61,267 nt of DNA, from contig JAOAGY010000023.1 in NCBI GenBank assembly GCA_026415505.1, positions 1-61,267 on the forward strand. Direction: 5' to 3'. This document shows, piece by piece, positions 20,367 through 29,034 of this stretch (position 1 is the first letter of the stretch; the number at the start of each line of letters is the position of its first letter). The stretch is from Chlorobiota bacterium (GTDB taxonomy: Bacteria > Bacteroidota > Ignavibacteria > Kapaibacteriales > NICIL-2). The translations under genes were made by a program, and so were the position numbers. A model generated the notes under the pieces. The model had not been told where the DNA came from and searched no databases. It saw only the letters and a list, made by a program, of their open reading frames with translations.

Positions 20367-21279
20367 GGTCGTCGTGACCGTCCGGATGATGCGAGCTTTC
20401 CAAATGGCTCGTCACATCGCTGGGACGGTCGAGTACACGCGCGACGTGCTGCTCTGCTTCCGACGCCAGCCGGTGCGCTTCTTCGATCGGAGTGCCGTCG
20501 GGAAATTGCACGTGAAAGTCCACGTACATGCGCTGTCCCGATTCGCGCATCCGCAGGCGATGGAAACTCAGCGACGGATGCTCGGCGCGGAAATGTTCGA
20601 GCGCAGTACGGGCACGCTCGACCAACACCGGATCGGCTGTGTCCATCAGCCCCAGCACTGCACGTCGCACCAACCGATAGCCTTCCAGCAGAATGTTCCC
20701 GCCGAAGAGCAACGCAAAGATGGGATCGAGCACCAACCAGCCGGTGCCCATCGCCGCGAGCAAGCCGACGACAGCACCGGCGCTCGTCCATGCATCGGTC
20801 AAGATGTGTCGTCCGTTGGCTTCGACGACAAGCGAGCGTTCGGCTTTGCCGACGCGGACCAGATACCATCCCAACAGGGCGTTGACAGCACCGGCGGCAG
20901 CGGTGAGCGCTGTTCCCAACCCCAACTGCTCCACTTCGACTCCGACCACCAGTCGTTCGACGGCAGTGTAGATGATCAGCAGTGCCGCCAGTCCGATGAG
21001 TCCACCTTCGAATCCGGCACTGAAGTAGGCGATTTTGTCGTGACCGTAGGTGTGGTTTTGGTCCGGCGGACGGTAGCTCCACCGCAGCGACCACCACGCG
21101 AAGACCACCGCCATTTGATGGACGACCGATTCGAGCGCATCGGACAAAATCACCGTCGAACCGGTGCGCAGATACGCATACCACTTGATGCCGAGCATGG
21201 CGACACCGACACCGAGCGAAAGATTCATTGCGCGCCGCTCGCGCTCGCCGAGCTGCAGGGAAACTGGTTGCTGATGCAT
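20329..21279 (-). CDS. Cation diffusion facilitator (CDF) family transporter
   Basis: The 316-residue protein has about six membrane helices and a C-terminal cytoplasmic domain (residues about 215-316) with the ferredoxin-like pattern of CDF transporters. These export Zn2+, Fe2+ or similar ions in exchange for protons. The helix-5 half-site HxxxD is present (HILTDAW). The helix-2 half-site reads SDALESVVHQ, giving Glu50-x3-His54 where YiiP has Asp-x3-Asp. The tail is His-rich (HLESSHHPDGHDD), common in zinc exporters. It is convergent with the GNAT gene and divergent from cdsA. The metal is not determinable. Confidence 0.9.
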   Translation of the reverse strand: MHQQPVSLQLGERERRAMNLSLGVGVAMLGIKWYAYLRTGSTVILSDALESVVHQMAVVFAWWSLRWSYRPPDQNHTYGHDKIAYFSAGFEGGLIGLAALLIIYTAVERLVVGVEVEQLGLGTALTAAAGAVNALLGWYLVRVGKAERSLVVEANGRHILTDAWTSAGAVVGLLAAMGTGWLVLDPIFALLFGGNILLEGYRLVRRAVLGLMDTADPVLVERARTALEHFRAEHPSLSFHRLRMRESGQRMYVDFHVQFPDGTPIEEAHRLASEAEQHVARVLDRPSDVTSHLESSHHPDGHDDLTLGVSPSERAR

Positions 21280-21303
21280 CGCCGATGCAATTCGAGCATG
21301 GAT

Positions 21304-21311
21304 TATCTTTG
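21304..21311 (+). promoter_or_regulatory. Bacteroidota-type -7 promoter element for cdsA
   Basis: TATCTTTG matches TAnnTTTG exactly and lies 25 nt before the cdsA ATG. A 15-bp near-perfect palindrome (TGCATCG-C-CGATGCA, 21275-21289) just upstream overlaps the CDF start codon and could be an operator. Confidence 0.55.
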
Positions 21312-21335
21312 TGCACGTCTGTTTCGAAATTAGCG

Positions 21336-22163
21336 ATGAGCAATCTCACCGTTCGCGTCCTCGTTGCACTGGTCGGCATTCCGCTGCTGGTCGCAGTCGT
21401 GTTCGCCGGTGGATGGTGGCTGGCGGGACTGGTCGCGGTCGTGTGCGCGCTCGGTGCCGGCGAACTGTATCGCATGGCTGCGGCGAAAGGAATGCGACCG
21501 GTTCGATCGGTCGGCATTGCAGCGGCGGCAGCAATACCGCTTGTGATAGCATCGGGTCGCCTCGACGCAATCGCAGCGATTGTTGCGCTGACGTGCGGCA
21601 TCGCACTGGCGGTGCAGCTCTCGCGCGGCATCGGCGGCGCGCTCGGTGCCGTCGCAACGACGCTGTTGGGGGCGTTGTATCCCGCAGTGCTGCTGGGCTG
21701 GATCGTGGCGCTTCGGCAATGGCAGATGCATGCAGCCAGCGACGGCGCATGGCTCGTGCTGCTGGTGATGAGCGGCATTTGGTTGTGCGATACGGCAGCC
21801 TACTTTGCCGGACGGCGCTTCGGTCGGCATCGGCTGGCGCCGCAGATCAGTCCGAAAAAAACGTGGGAAGGTGCTATTGCCGGATTCGTCGCGGCGGTCG
21901 TCTGGTGCGGCGTTCTCGCGCCGAACGTGCTGGCATGGAGCAGCTCGTGGCTGGGCATCGCCATCGGCGCTATTGTCGGCACGGTCGGGCAGATCGGCGA
22001 TCTGGCTGAATCGCTCCTCAAGCGCGATGCGGGCATCAAAGACAGCTCGACGATCATCCCCGGTCACGGCGGCGTCCTCGACCGCTTCGACAGTTTGACC
22101 GCGACGGTGCCAGCGGTGTACGGACTGCTGGTACTGCTGCGTTGGTCGGCACTCGTTCCATAA
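21336..22163 (+). CDS. cdsA: Phosphatidate cytidylyltransferase
   Basis: This 275-residue membrane enzyme makes CDP-diacylglycerol from CTP and phosphatidic acid for phospholipid synthesis. Most of the protein is hydrophobic helices. The C-terminal signature is intact: SPKKTWEGAIAGF and, near the end, KRDAGIKDSSTIIPGHGGVL followed by DRFDS. The start MSNLTVRVL is chosen because the upstream frame runs into the divergent CDF gene; the TATCTTTG element is well placed for it. It is followed after 15 nt by the nucleotidyltransferase gene. Confidence 0.93.
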   Translation: MSNLTVRVLVALVGIPLLVAVVFAGGWWLAGLVAVVCALGAGELYRMAAAKGMRPVRSVGIAAAAAIPLVIASGRLDAIAAIVALTCGIALAVQLSRGIGGALGAVATTLLGALYPAVLLGWIVALRQWQMHAASDGAWLVLLVMSGIWLCDTAAYFAGRRFGRHRLAPQISPKKTWEGAIAGFVAAVVWCGVLAPNVLAWSSSWLGIAIGAIVGTVGQIGDLAESLLKRDAGIKDSSTIIPGHGGVLDRFDSLTATVPAVYGLLVLLRWSALVP

Positions 22164-22178
22164 TCGGCAATCGGCGCA

Positions 22179-23258
22179 ATGAACGCAGTAGCGCTCATCA
22201 TGGCAGGCGGCACCGGCGCTCGGCTCTATCCGCGCAGCCGGCAAGCTCACCCGAAGCAGTTTCTGCATTTGTTCGGCGACGGAACGCTCATCCAGGCGAC
22301 GTTTGCGCGGTTGCAACCGGTGATCGAGCCATCGCGCATCCATGCCGTGACGACCGAAGATTTGGCGCCACTGGTGATCGAGCAGCTACCGGCTCTGCCC
22401 TCGCAGAACATCATCGTCGAGCCATTCCGGCGCAACACCGCACCGGCACTGGCACTGGCGACAGCGGTCCTGGAACGCCAATACAACTCCGACGCGGTCA
22501 TCGTCGCACTGCCGTCGGACCACCTGATTTGGAATGTGCGCGAATTCCAGAACGCTCTCGAAGCAGCCATCGAGACTGCTCGCTCGTCCGATGCCATCGT
22601 GACGATCGGTTTGGTACCGACCCGTGCAGAAACCGCCTTCGGATACATTCAAGTCTCCGACGAACCATTGGCACAGGTAGCCGGCGCGACGCTCTATCGC
22701 GTGCGCAATTTCGCCGAAAAGCCCGATGCAGCGACTGCCGAGCGTTTCGTCGGTGCCGGCGATTTTCTCTGGAACAGCGGGATTTTCGTTTTCCGTATCC
22801 CGGTATTCTGGAGCGAGCTGGCAGCGCACCTGCCGGACTACGCAGCACTGTTCGCCGAGCTGCGTGCCGCTGGACCGGAAGAGTTCCCGCACAAGGTCGA
22901 ACAGGTGTACGGTCGCGTTCGCGGCATTTCGTTCGACAACGGCGTGCTCGAAAAAACACCGAATGTGCTCTGCGTGCTCGGAACGTTCGAATGGAGCGAT
23001 TTGAGTTCGTGGGACGAACTGTGGCGATTGCAGAAAAAAGACCCGCGACAGAACGTGCTCGAAGGCAGCATCTACGCGCTCGACGCGCGCCGTTGCTACG
23101 TCAGTTCGTTCGGCAAAGTCATTGCGTTGGTCGATGTCGAAGACTTGATCGTGGTGGATACCGAGGACGTGGTGCTCATTTGTCGGCGTGGATCGAGTCA
23201 GCGCGTTGTTGAAATGGTGGACATGTTTCGTCGGAAAGGCAATACCTCGCTGCTCTGA
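22179..23258 (+). CDS. manC: Mannose-1-phosphate guanylyltransferase
   Basis: This 359-residue nucleotidyltransferase begins with the signature MAGGTGARLYPRSR and HPKQFLHLFG, typical of GTP:mannose-1-phosphate guanylyltransferases that make GDP-mannose for surface glycans. NTAPALALA and FAEKPDAATAERF are further family markers. It lacks the C-terminal isomerase domain of bifunctional enzymes (usual length about 470), so it is the single-function short form. It lies 15 nt after cdsA and is probably cotranscribed. Confidence 0.88.
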   Translation: MNAVALIMAGGTGARLYPRSRQAHPKQFLHLFGDGTLIQATFARLQPVIEPSRIHAVTTEDLAPLVIEQLPALPSQNIIVEPFRRNTAPALALATAVLERQYNSDAVIVALPSDHLIWNVREFQNALEAAIETARSSDAIVTIGLVPTRAETAFGYIQVSDEPLAQVAGATLYRVRNFAEKPDAATAERFVGAGDFLWNSGIFVFRIPVFWSELAAHLPDYAALFAELRAAGPEEFPHKVEQVYGRVRGISFDNGVLEKTPNVLCVLGTFEWSDLSSWDELWRLQKKDPRQNVLEGSIYALDARRCYVSSFGKVIALVDVEDLIVVDTEDVVLICRRGSSQRVVEMVDMFRRKGNTSLL

Positions 23259-23295
23259 TCTCCAGGTGGCAAGGTAATTGCAGTCCGTATCGGTT

Positions 23296-23733
23296 ATGAA
23301 CTGCCTACACAGACGGCTGCACGGTGTCATGGCTTGTGCAGCGATCGCACTGGCTGTCAGCGGATGTTCGACAGCGGTACGATTCCGGAGCAGCGAGGCA
23401 TCGAATCCGGTAGCGACCGCTACAGTGCTCGGTTCGCGCTACCACGGGATCGCCTCGTACTATCACGACAGCTTCCACGGACGACGGACTGCCAGCGGCG
23501 AGATCTTTCGGCAGGATGAATTGGTTGCAGCGCACCCATCGCTTCCTTTTGGCACGCTCGTTCGCGTAACCAATGTGCGCAATGGACGCAGCGTTGTCGT
23601 CCGTATCACCGATCGTGGACCGCACGTTGCTGGCAGGATACTCGATGTGTCGCGTGCAGCAGCCGAACAGCTCGGCATGATTGCCGAGGGTCTTGCAGAG
23701 ATCGAGATAACCATCCTGGAATTACCCCAATGA
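23296..23733 (+). CDS. rlpA: RlpA-like septal ring lytic transglycosylase lipoprotein
   Basis: This 145-residue lipoprotein has the lipobox LAVSGC after MNCLHRRLHGVMACAAIA. An earlier in-frame start (23278) would only lengthen the signal. The rest is a double-psi beta-barrel: GIASYYHDSFHGRRTASGE, PFGTLVRVTN, then NGRSVVVRITDRGPHVAGR with the catalytic Asp. RlpA cleaves denuded glycan strands at the division site. It has no SPOR domain, unlike Proteobacterial RlpA. It overlaps the next gene by 4 nt (ATGA). Confidence 0.87.
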   Translation: MNCLHRRLHGVMACAAIALAVSGCSTAVRFRSSEASNPVATATVLGSRYHGIASYYHDSFHGRRTASGEIFRQDELVAAHPSLPFGTLVRVTNVRNGRSVVVRITDRGPHVAGRILDVSRAAAEQLGMIAEGLAEIEITILELPQ

Positions 23734-24143
23734 GCCTCATCGGATCGGCTCCGACCGCAGTCGTCATCGTATTGGCTAACGATAGCCGATTGCTCCACAT
23801 CGAGTGTGCACCGAGCTTGGCAGCCTGTATCGCGTTACTCGGCGATGGGACCTCGTTTGTCCGGCGATTTGGTTTCGAGCAGATCGTGTACTGCGAACGC
23901 TACGACCGCTACTCGCTGGCGCAGGCACGCGCTGAGCAATTGCGCCGACTTCCACACCACGAGCTTTGCCGGCTCATCGCGATTTCGAACCCGGAATTCG
24001 ATGCCATAGGAGCCGAAGCGCTCGATCGGTTCCCGATTCGCGCATCGCTACCCCCGCAACGCCGGCGCCGAGTGCGTCGCAGCGATGGGATACTGCCACA
24101 TTCGTTGCCAATGCAACCGCCTCGATCGAGCGGCAATGAATAA
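23730..24143 (+). CDS. Degenerate GIY-YIG-like domain protein
   Basis: The 137-residue product has the back half of small GIY-YIG proteins: IVYCERYDRYSLAQARAEQL followed by RLIAISNPEFD, where the family has LVYYEEF, AxxREKQ and LIxxxNPEW. At the N-terminus the GIY and YIG tyrosines are replaced (VVIVLAN, LLHIE), and the catalytic Arg is not evident. It is therefore probably not an active nuclease. It overlaps rlpA by 4 nt and the next lipoprotein gene by 8 nt, so it is cotranscribed with envelope genes. Role unknown; the family match was made by eye. Confidence 0.55.
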   Translation: MSLIGSAPTAVVIVLANDSRLLHIECAPSLAACIALLGDGTSFVRRFGFEQIVYCERYDRYSLAQARAEQLRRLPHHELCRLIAISNPEFDAIGAEALDRFPIRASLPPQRRRRVRRSDGILPHSLPMQPPRSSGNE

Positions 24144-24564
24144 GTTGCGTTCGGTGACAGTATTGTTCGTCTCTCTGATCGCCGGCTGTGCGACCGCCTC
24201 CTACTACACGTTGCTCTACGAGCAAAGCGGCGGTCTCGGTGGCGTGCTCGAATACCGCATCAGCATAGATTCGACCCGGCGCTGCACCGTCGAGCTGCTC
24301 GACGACTCGCATCGCACTGTCGCGCTCCGACTCGACGAGCGAACCTACCGCCGGATCGGCGCGATGATCGCCGACACTGCCGTGTGGTCGCTGGGCGCCA
24401 CCACAAGCGACGAGCCACAGCGTCCGGACGCACCGCAACGGCATTTGCAGGTCCGTCTCGGCGAGCGCGAAAAGACCGCCGCGTTCGGCTCTCCGTTACC
24501 GGATGCAGCGCGCTCGATCGTCGCACTGCTCGACTCGCTCGCACATGCTGCTACAAGACCCTGA
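24136..24564 (+). CDS. Small lipoprotein of unknown function
   Basis: This 142-residue protein has a lipoprotein signal (MNKLRSVTVLFVSLIAGC). The rest shows alternating beta strands (VLEYRISIDSTRRCTVELLD) and a short helix, with no recognised family. It overlaps the preceding gene by 8 nt. Its last codons and stop (AGA CCC TGA) lie inside the first palindromic repeat of cluster B, so the C-terminus was set or altered by that repeat. Confidence 0.7.
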   Translation: MNKLRSVTVLFVSLIAGCATASYYTLLYEQSGGLGGVLEYRISIDSTRRCTVELLDDSHRTVALRLDERTYRRIGAMIADTAVWSLGATTSDEPQRPDAPQRHLQVRLGEREKTAAFGSPLPDAARSIVALLDSLAHAATRP

Positions 24565-25077
24565 AACGAGTTCAGGGTGACGAATGGGGGAATGAGACCC
24601 CGAAACAAGTTCGGGGTGACCGCCTAAAAGCAGAGACCCTGAAACACGTTCAGCATGACACGCGGCGGTAAGTGCATCCCCTGCCTGTCATGCTGAACTT
24701 GTTTCAGCATCCCACCGCACTGCCCGTCATGCCGAACTCGTTTCGGCATCTTGTTACACCGCCACCCGTCATGCTGAACTCGTTTCAGCATCTCATGGAG
24801 ACCCTGAAACAAGTTCAGGGTGACAGCCTCAAAAGCAGAGACCCTGAAACACGTTCAGGGTGACACGCGACGGTAAGTGCATCCCCTGCCTGTCATGCTG
24901 AACTTGTTTCAGCATCCCACCGCACTGCCCGTCATGCCGAACTCGTTTCGGCATCTTGTTACACCGCCACCCGTCATGCTGAACTTGGTTCAGCATCCCA
25001 CCGCACCACCGTATGTCATGCTGAACTTGTTTCAGCATCCCACCGCCACCCGTCATGCCGAACTCGTTTCGGCATCT
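24556..25077. repeat. Cluster B: about 13 palindromic repeats, partly in a 205-bp tandem duplication
   Basis: The gap 24565-25149 is almost entirely repeat elements in both orientations. All four stem types occur (ATGCTGAA, ATGCCGAA, ACCCTGAA, ACCCCGAA with their complements). The block starting near 24661 recurs near 24866, a 205-bp period. No gene is seen in the gap. Open frames through the block are artefacts of the repeats. Confidence 0.92.
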
Positions 25078-25149
25078 CCGCTGGGGCGCAACAATAGAGC
25101 CGCACCGCTCGTCGTTGTAGCGCCGAGCAACGATGTTTTGCGATACCCG

Positions 25150-26979
25150 ATGAACTTCCCTCTGTTTGCGATCGCAACGATCGCGTGCATCGCTCACGCC
25201 GCCGATGCTACGTACCGCGTCCGCCTCGATTTGGCTGGCTGCCACAGCGATCGAATCACCGTAAGCGTCGAGCTGCCGACGACGCTGTCGTGTACCGAAT
25301 GTCGCTACATTTTGCCGCGGTCGGTGCCGGGAACGTATTCGCTCGATCGCTACGGACGTTTCGTCACCGACGCCGCCGCATTCGACCGCGAGGGCACGCA
25401 ACTGCCCGTTCGTCGCGACGACGGCGATATCGTCGTCAGCGGCACACCTGCACGCATCGTTTACCAGGTCAACGACACGTGGGACGACCCCGACGGACGC
25501 GACGTGTTCAATCCGACCGGCAGCAATATCCAGTGCGACTCCAACTTCGTGTTGAACTTCCACGCGATGGTCGGCTACGTCGAGGGATACAAAGATTTGC
25601 CCTACGAGGTGACGATCGTCAAACCGCGCGGCTTCTACGGCGCCACCTCGCTCCGACGCGTTGCCGATACCGACACTGCCGATGTGTTTCGTGCGCGGTC
25701 GTACATGGAGCTGGTGGACAATCCCGCGATGTATTGCCTCCCCGACACAGCGAGCTTCGATCAGAGCGGTACACGCGTCATGGTCGCCGTTTATTCGCCG
25801 AACAAAGTCATGCGCGCACGCGCCGTCGCCGACATGCTCCGTCCGATGCTGGCAGCGGTGGCGCGACTGCTCGGCACGATGCCGGTCGATCGGTACACGT
25901 TTCTGTTTTACTTCGCCGGTCGGCAGCAAACCGACATCATCGGCGATATGTCCTTCGGCGCTCTCGAACACTCGCACTCGTCGCTGTACTTTTTGCCCGA
26001 AGGGCGCGGTGCCGAAAACACAGCACGCGAGATGATTCAGTCCACGGCAGCGCACGAATTCTTGCACATTCTCGTGCCGCTCAACTTGCACAGCCGAGAG
26101 ATCGCCGATTTCGACTTCCGCTCTCCGCGCATGTCGCGTCACCTGTGGCTCTACGAAGGCTGCACGGAATACTTCCAGATGCTCGCTCGCGCACGGGACA
26201 CATTGTTGGAACCGAAAGAATTCCTCCGCGAGCTGCTGGGCAATCTTCGCACGATGCAACTGTTCTACCGCGAGCGCTCCGCCTCGCTCGTCGAGCTGAG
26301 CCAGCGCGTGCTGGAACCAGACTACCAGAAGCTCTATCCGGTCGTTTACATGCACGGACCAGTCGTGGCGTTCTGTTTGGACGTGACGATTCGCCGGCTG
26401 ACCGACGGACGCATGACGCTGCTCGACCTCATCCGCCGCGCGATGGACAAATACGGACCCGATCGTCCGTTCCGCGACGACGAACTTTTCGACGAGCTGA
26501 CGGCAATGGTGCATCCGTCGCTGCGAGAGTTTTTCCGGCGCTACGTCGAAGGCACCGAACTGCCACCGATCGGAGAATGCATCGCTGCGCTCGGCTATCG
26601 GTACAGTGACTCTGCACAGGTCGAGGCATACCAGTTCGAATCGGCATCGCTGATGCTGAGCCGATCGAGCGACATACCGATCGTCGTCACGCGGCAACCA
26701 CAGAACGATTTCGGGTTTCGCAACGGCGACACACTCGTGCGCATCAACGGCGTGCTGGTGACACCCGAAAACAAGTACGAGCTGGTCAGCCAAGCGATCT
26801 GGGCGCCGCAAACGCCGGACACGGTACGCGTGCTGGTCCGCCGCAGCGATGGCGAAGTCGAACTTCGTGCGGCGCCGCGTCGGGCGATGCGCACTGTTCG
26901 GCACACATTTAGCGAAGACCCTTCCGCATCGCCCGAAGCGCTTGCATTCCGTCAGCGCTTTTTTGGCAAAGCCGAATAA
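25150..26979 (+). CDS. M61 family metallopeptidase with C-terminal PDZ domain
   Basis: The product has 609 residues from MNFPLFAIATIACIAHA, a signal peptide. The N-terminal half resembles the M61 beta-rich domain. The zinc site is HEFLH (His302, Glu303, His306) with the downstream Glu336 in WLYEGCTEYF, the gluzincin pattern. Residues about 500-595 form a PDZ domain (NDFGFRNGDTLVRINGVLV). M61 enzymes are glycyl aminopeptidases or related proteases, here likely periplasmic. The upstream frame runs through repeat cluster B and is excluded. There is no obvious promoter motif. Substrate unknown. Confidence 0.87.
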   Translation: MNFPLFAIATIACIAHAADATYRVRLDLAGCHSDRITVSVELPTTLSCTECRYILPRSVPGTYSLDRYGRFVTDAAAFDREGTQLPVRRDDGDIVVSGTPARIVYQVNDTWDDPDGRDVFNPTGSNIQCDSNFVLNFHAMVGYVEGYKDLPYEVTIVKPRGFYGATSLRRVADTDTADVFRARSYMELVDNPAMYCLPDTASFDQSGTRVMVAVYSPNKVMRARAVADMLRPMLAAVARLLGTMPVDRYTFLFYFAGRQQTDIIGDMSFGALEHSHSSLYFLPEGRGAENTAREMIQSTAAHEFLHILVPLNLHSREIADFDFRSPRMSRHLWLYEGCTEYFQMLARARDTLLEPKEFLRELLGNLRTMQLFYRERSASLVELSQRVLEPDYQKLYPVVYMHGPVVAFCLDVTIRRLTDGRMTLLDLIRRAMDKYGPDRPFRDDELFDELTAMVHPSLREFFRRYVEGTELPPIGECIAALGYRYSDSAQVEAYQFESASLMLSRSSDIPIVVTRQPQNDFGFRNGDTLVRINGVLVTPENKYELVSQAIWAPQTPDTVRVLVRRSDGEVELRAAPRRAMRTVRHTFSEDPSASPEALAFRQRFFGKAE

Positions 26980-27152
26980 CCGACCAAGGGCGACCCACAA
27001 CGTTCGGAAAAAAGAGGGACGCTCGACTGGCGGCATCGCAGTTTCGAGACCGTGTCGGCTCCACTTTTCCGTAGTTCTACGGTCAGCGCCTGGCTGCACG
27101 CTTCCGTAATTTTCGCTTGCTGGGTAATGTCGAAACACCTGGAGCATTCGTC

Positions 27153-28661
27153 GTGAAGAAACACTCGGTACGCCTGCTGGCACTCTGCTGCATTGCGCTC
27201 GGCGCGTGCGCGGGGCTGATGCGGTTGACACCCGACCATGCACGTGCGCGGCAATTCATGCAACGTTCGCAGTGGGATTCGGCACGCGTTCTGCTCGAAC
27301 GCGAAATCCAACGCAACCCGCAGAACTTCGAAGCCTGGTACGATCTCGGCGCGGTGCGCAAAGAACTCGGCGACGTACCCGGCATGCTCGATGCATACCG
27401 TCGCGCCGAACCAGGCTTGAGCGACGAACGGCGCCGTGCACTCCCGCAGATTTTCTACGTCGCATGGGCTGAGTTCTACAACACCAGCGTCGAGCTGTAC
27501 AACCGCATGGTCGAAAGCCGCGACACTGCCGATCTCGGTCGGGCACTCGGTACGATCGCCAATGCGATCACCATCCGTCCCGAAGCACCGGAGAACTACG
27601 ACCTGCAGGGACGACTCTACGAACTCCGCGGCGATACTGCCAGTGCTCTCGCCGCATACGAGCGCTACGCCGAGGCGCTATCGCCCGCAATAGACCTTGC
27701 ACGCCGGGCGGGGTTGTCGCTCGGTATGTCGCGCGACGCCGTGGTCGAAAAATTCGGTGCTCCACAGCAAAGCCGACCGAGCAGAACGACCACCGGCGAC
27801 TCGATGATCGTCGATCGCTTCGTCTGGCGCGGCGACACGATCTACGTATCGAGCTATGCCAAGCAGCAGCAAGGTTACCGCGTCGAAGGATGGCGGCTCC
27901 GTCTGCCCGCGTCTTGGTCGCTCGACGAGCGGTTCCGTTACGCGCCGATCTCGATCGGTCCCCTCATCCAACTGGCGACGATTCACTACAACCGCCGCCA
28001 GTTCGACAAAGCGCTCGCTGCGCTGGAGCCGCTGTCGGTCCTGACGCCGAGCGACGAAACGGTGCAGAACTTCCGCATCCAGATTTACCGCGATCAAGGC
28101 AAGCTCGACAAAGCGCTCGCCGAACTCAAGCAGCTGGTCGAACGCGACCCGAACAACAAATCCTACATCGCCAGCTACGCCCTCGTGCTGCTCCAAATGG
28201 AGCAATACGACGACGCCATCGCCGAATACGAAAAAGCGCTCCAGCTCGATCCGCAGTACGACGTTGCGCTGTTCAATGCAGCGGCTGCACTGAAAAATCG
28301 CGCCGCGCAAATCCAGAAGGAAGAGCGCGACCGGAAAGAACGCGACCCCAAGTACAAGGAAAACGAACAGCGCTATTTCCCGCTGCTCATCAAAGCCGCC
28401 GACTACTTCGATCGCTATCGCCAACTACCGGAGCATCGAAACGATCTGACGGCGCTCGAACACATGCTCAACATCTACGAGACGATTCGCGAGAAAGACA
28501 AACTCCGCAAACTCGTCGTCGAACTGGAAGCGATGGAGCCGCAATTTGCCAGCGAGCCGCGCTACTACGAACTGCTCGGTGGCTACTACGCCCGCAACAA
28601 TCAAGTGGACAAAGCCGAGCGATACTTCAAGCGCGCCGATCAGCTCCGCAAGCAACGCTGA
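27153..28661 (+). CDS. TPR-repeat lipoprotein
   Basis: The product has about 502 residues. A GTG start at 27153 is chosen because ggag lies 9 nt upstream and it gives a clean signal (VKKHSVRLLALCCIALGAC, lipobox ALGAC). Tetratricopeptide repeats are visible at about residues 40-70, 145-175 and 270-390 (YNRRQFDKALAALEPLSVL, EQYDDAIAEYEKALQLDPQY), with another pair at the end. A beta-like segment (GMSRDAVVEKFGAPQQSR) interrupts the helices. TPR lipoproteins act as scaffolds at the outer or inner membrane; the partner is unknown. Confidence 0.8.
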   Translation: MKKHSVRLLALCCIALGACAGLMRLTPDHARARQFMQRSQWDSARVLLEREIQRNPQNFEAWYDLGAVRKELGDVPGMLDAYRRAEPGLSDERRRALPQIFYVAWAEFYNTSVELYNRMVESRDTADLGRALGTIANAITIRPEAPENYDLQGRLYELRGDTASALAAYERYAEALSPAIDLARRAGLSLGMSRDAVVEKFGAPQQSRPSRTTTGDSMIVDRFVWRGDTIYVSSYAKQQQGYRVEGWRLRLPASWSLDERFRYAPISIGPLIQLATIHYNRRQFDKALAALEPLSVLTPSDETVQNFRIQIYRDQGKLDKALAELKQLVERDPNNKSYIASYALVLLQMEQYDDAIAEYEKALQLDPQYDVALFNAAAALKNRAAQIQKEERDRKERDPKYKENEQRYFPLLIKAADYFDRYRQLPEHRNDLTALEHMLNIYETIREKDKLRKLVVELEAMEPQFASEPRYYELLGGYYARNNQVDKAERYFKRADQLRKQR

Positions 28662-28719
28662 CAATTCCGCGGCACGGCGCACGTTTATTGCGCACGTTTC
28701 ACTCACTCGACAAATAGCG

Positions 28720-29034
28720 ATGCCACAGCATCCCGAACAACCGATGCCGCAACAAATCAACATCGAGCTCGGCGAAAAAGAAGCCGAAGGCATCTACTCG
28801 AATTTGGCGATCATCTCGCACTCGCCGGCAGAATTCGTCATCGACTTTACGCGACTGCTCCCCGGTGTGCCAAAAGCGCGCGTCCACGCTCGCATCATCA
28901 TGACGCCGCAGCACGCAAAGCTGCTCCTTGCAGCACTGAGCGAGAACATCGCGCGCTACGAGCAGCAGTACGGCGAAATCATGGTCGCCGATCCGAACAT
29001 GATGATGCCGCCGGAAGGACACAAGCTTCACTGA
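28720..29034 (+). CDS. DUF3467 family protein
   Basis: This 104-residue protein matches the small DUF3467 family by eye: INIELGEKEAEGIYSNLAII, SPAEFVIDF and RIIMTPQHAKLLLAALSENI. The family is common in Bacteroidota and related phyla and has no known function; it is cytoplasmic, with no signal or membrane segment. The start at MPQHPEQPMPQ is taken because preceding residues in the frame belong to the TPR gene. Its stop overlaps the convergent murG end by 7 nt, leaving no room for a separate terminator. Confidence 0.8.
   Translation: MPQHPEQPMPQQINIELGEKEAEGIYSNLAIISHSPAEFVIDFTRLLPGVPKARVHARIIMTPQHAKLLLAALSENIARYEQQYGEIMVADPNMMMPPEGHKLH

Noticed and set aside
24829-27243. 804-codon open frame on the minus strand opposite the M61 peptidase
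   Set aside because: The protein is Arg/His-rich without family motifs, and the plus strand encodes a clear HExxH metallopeptidase; high GC makes long antisense frames common.
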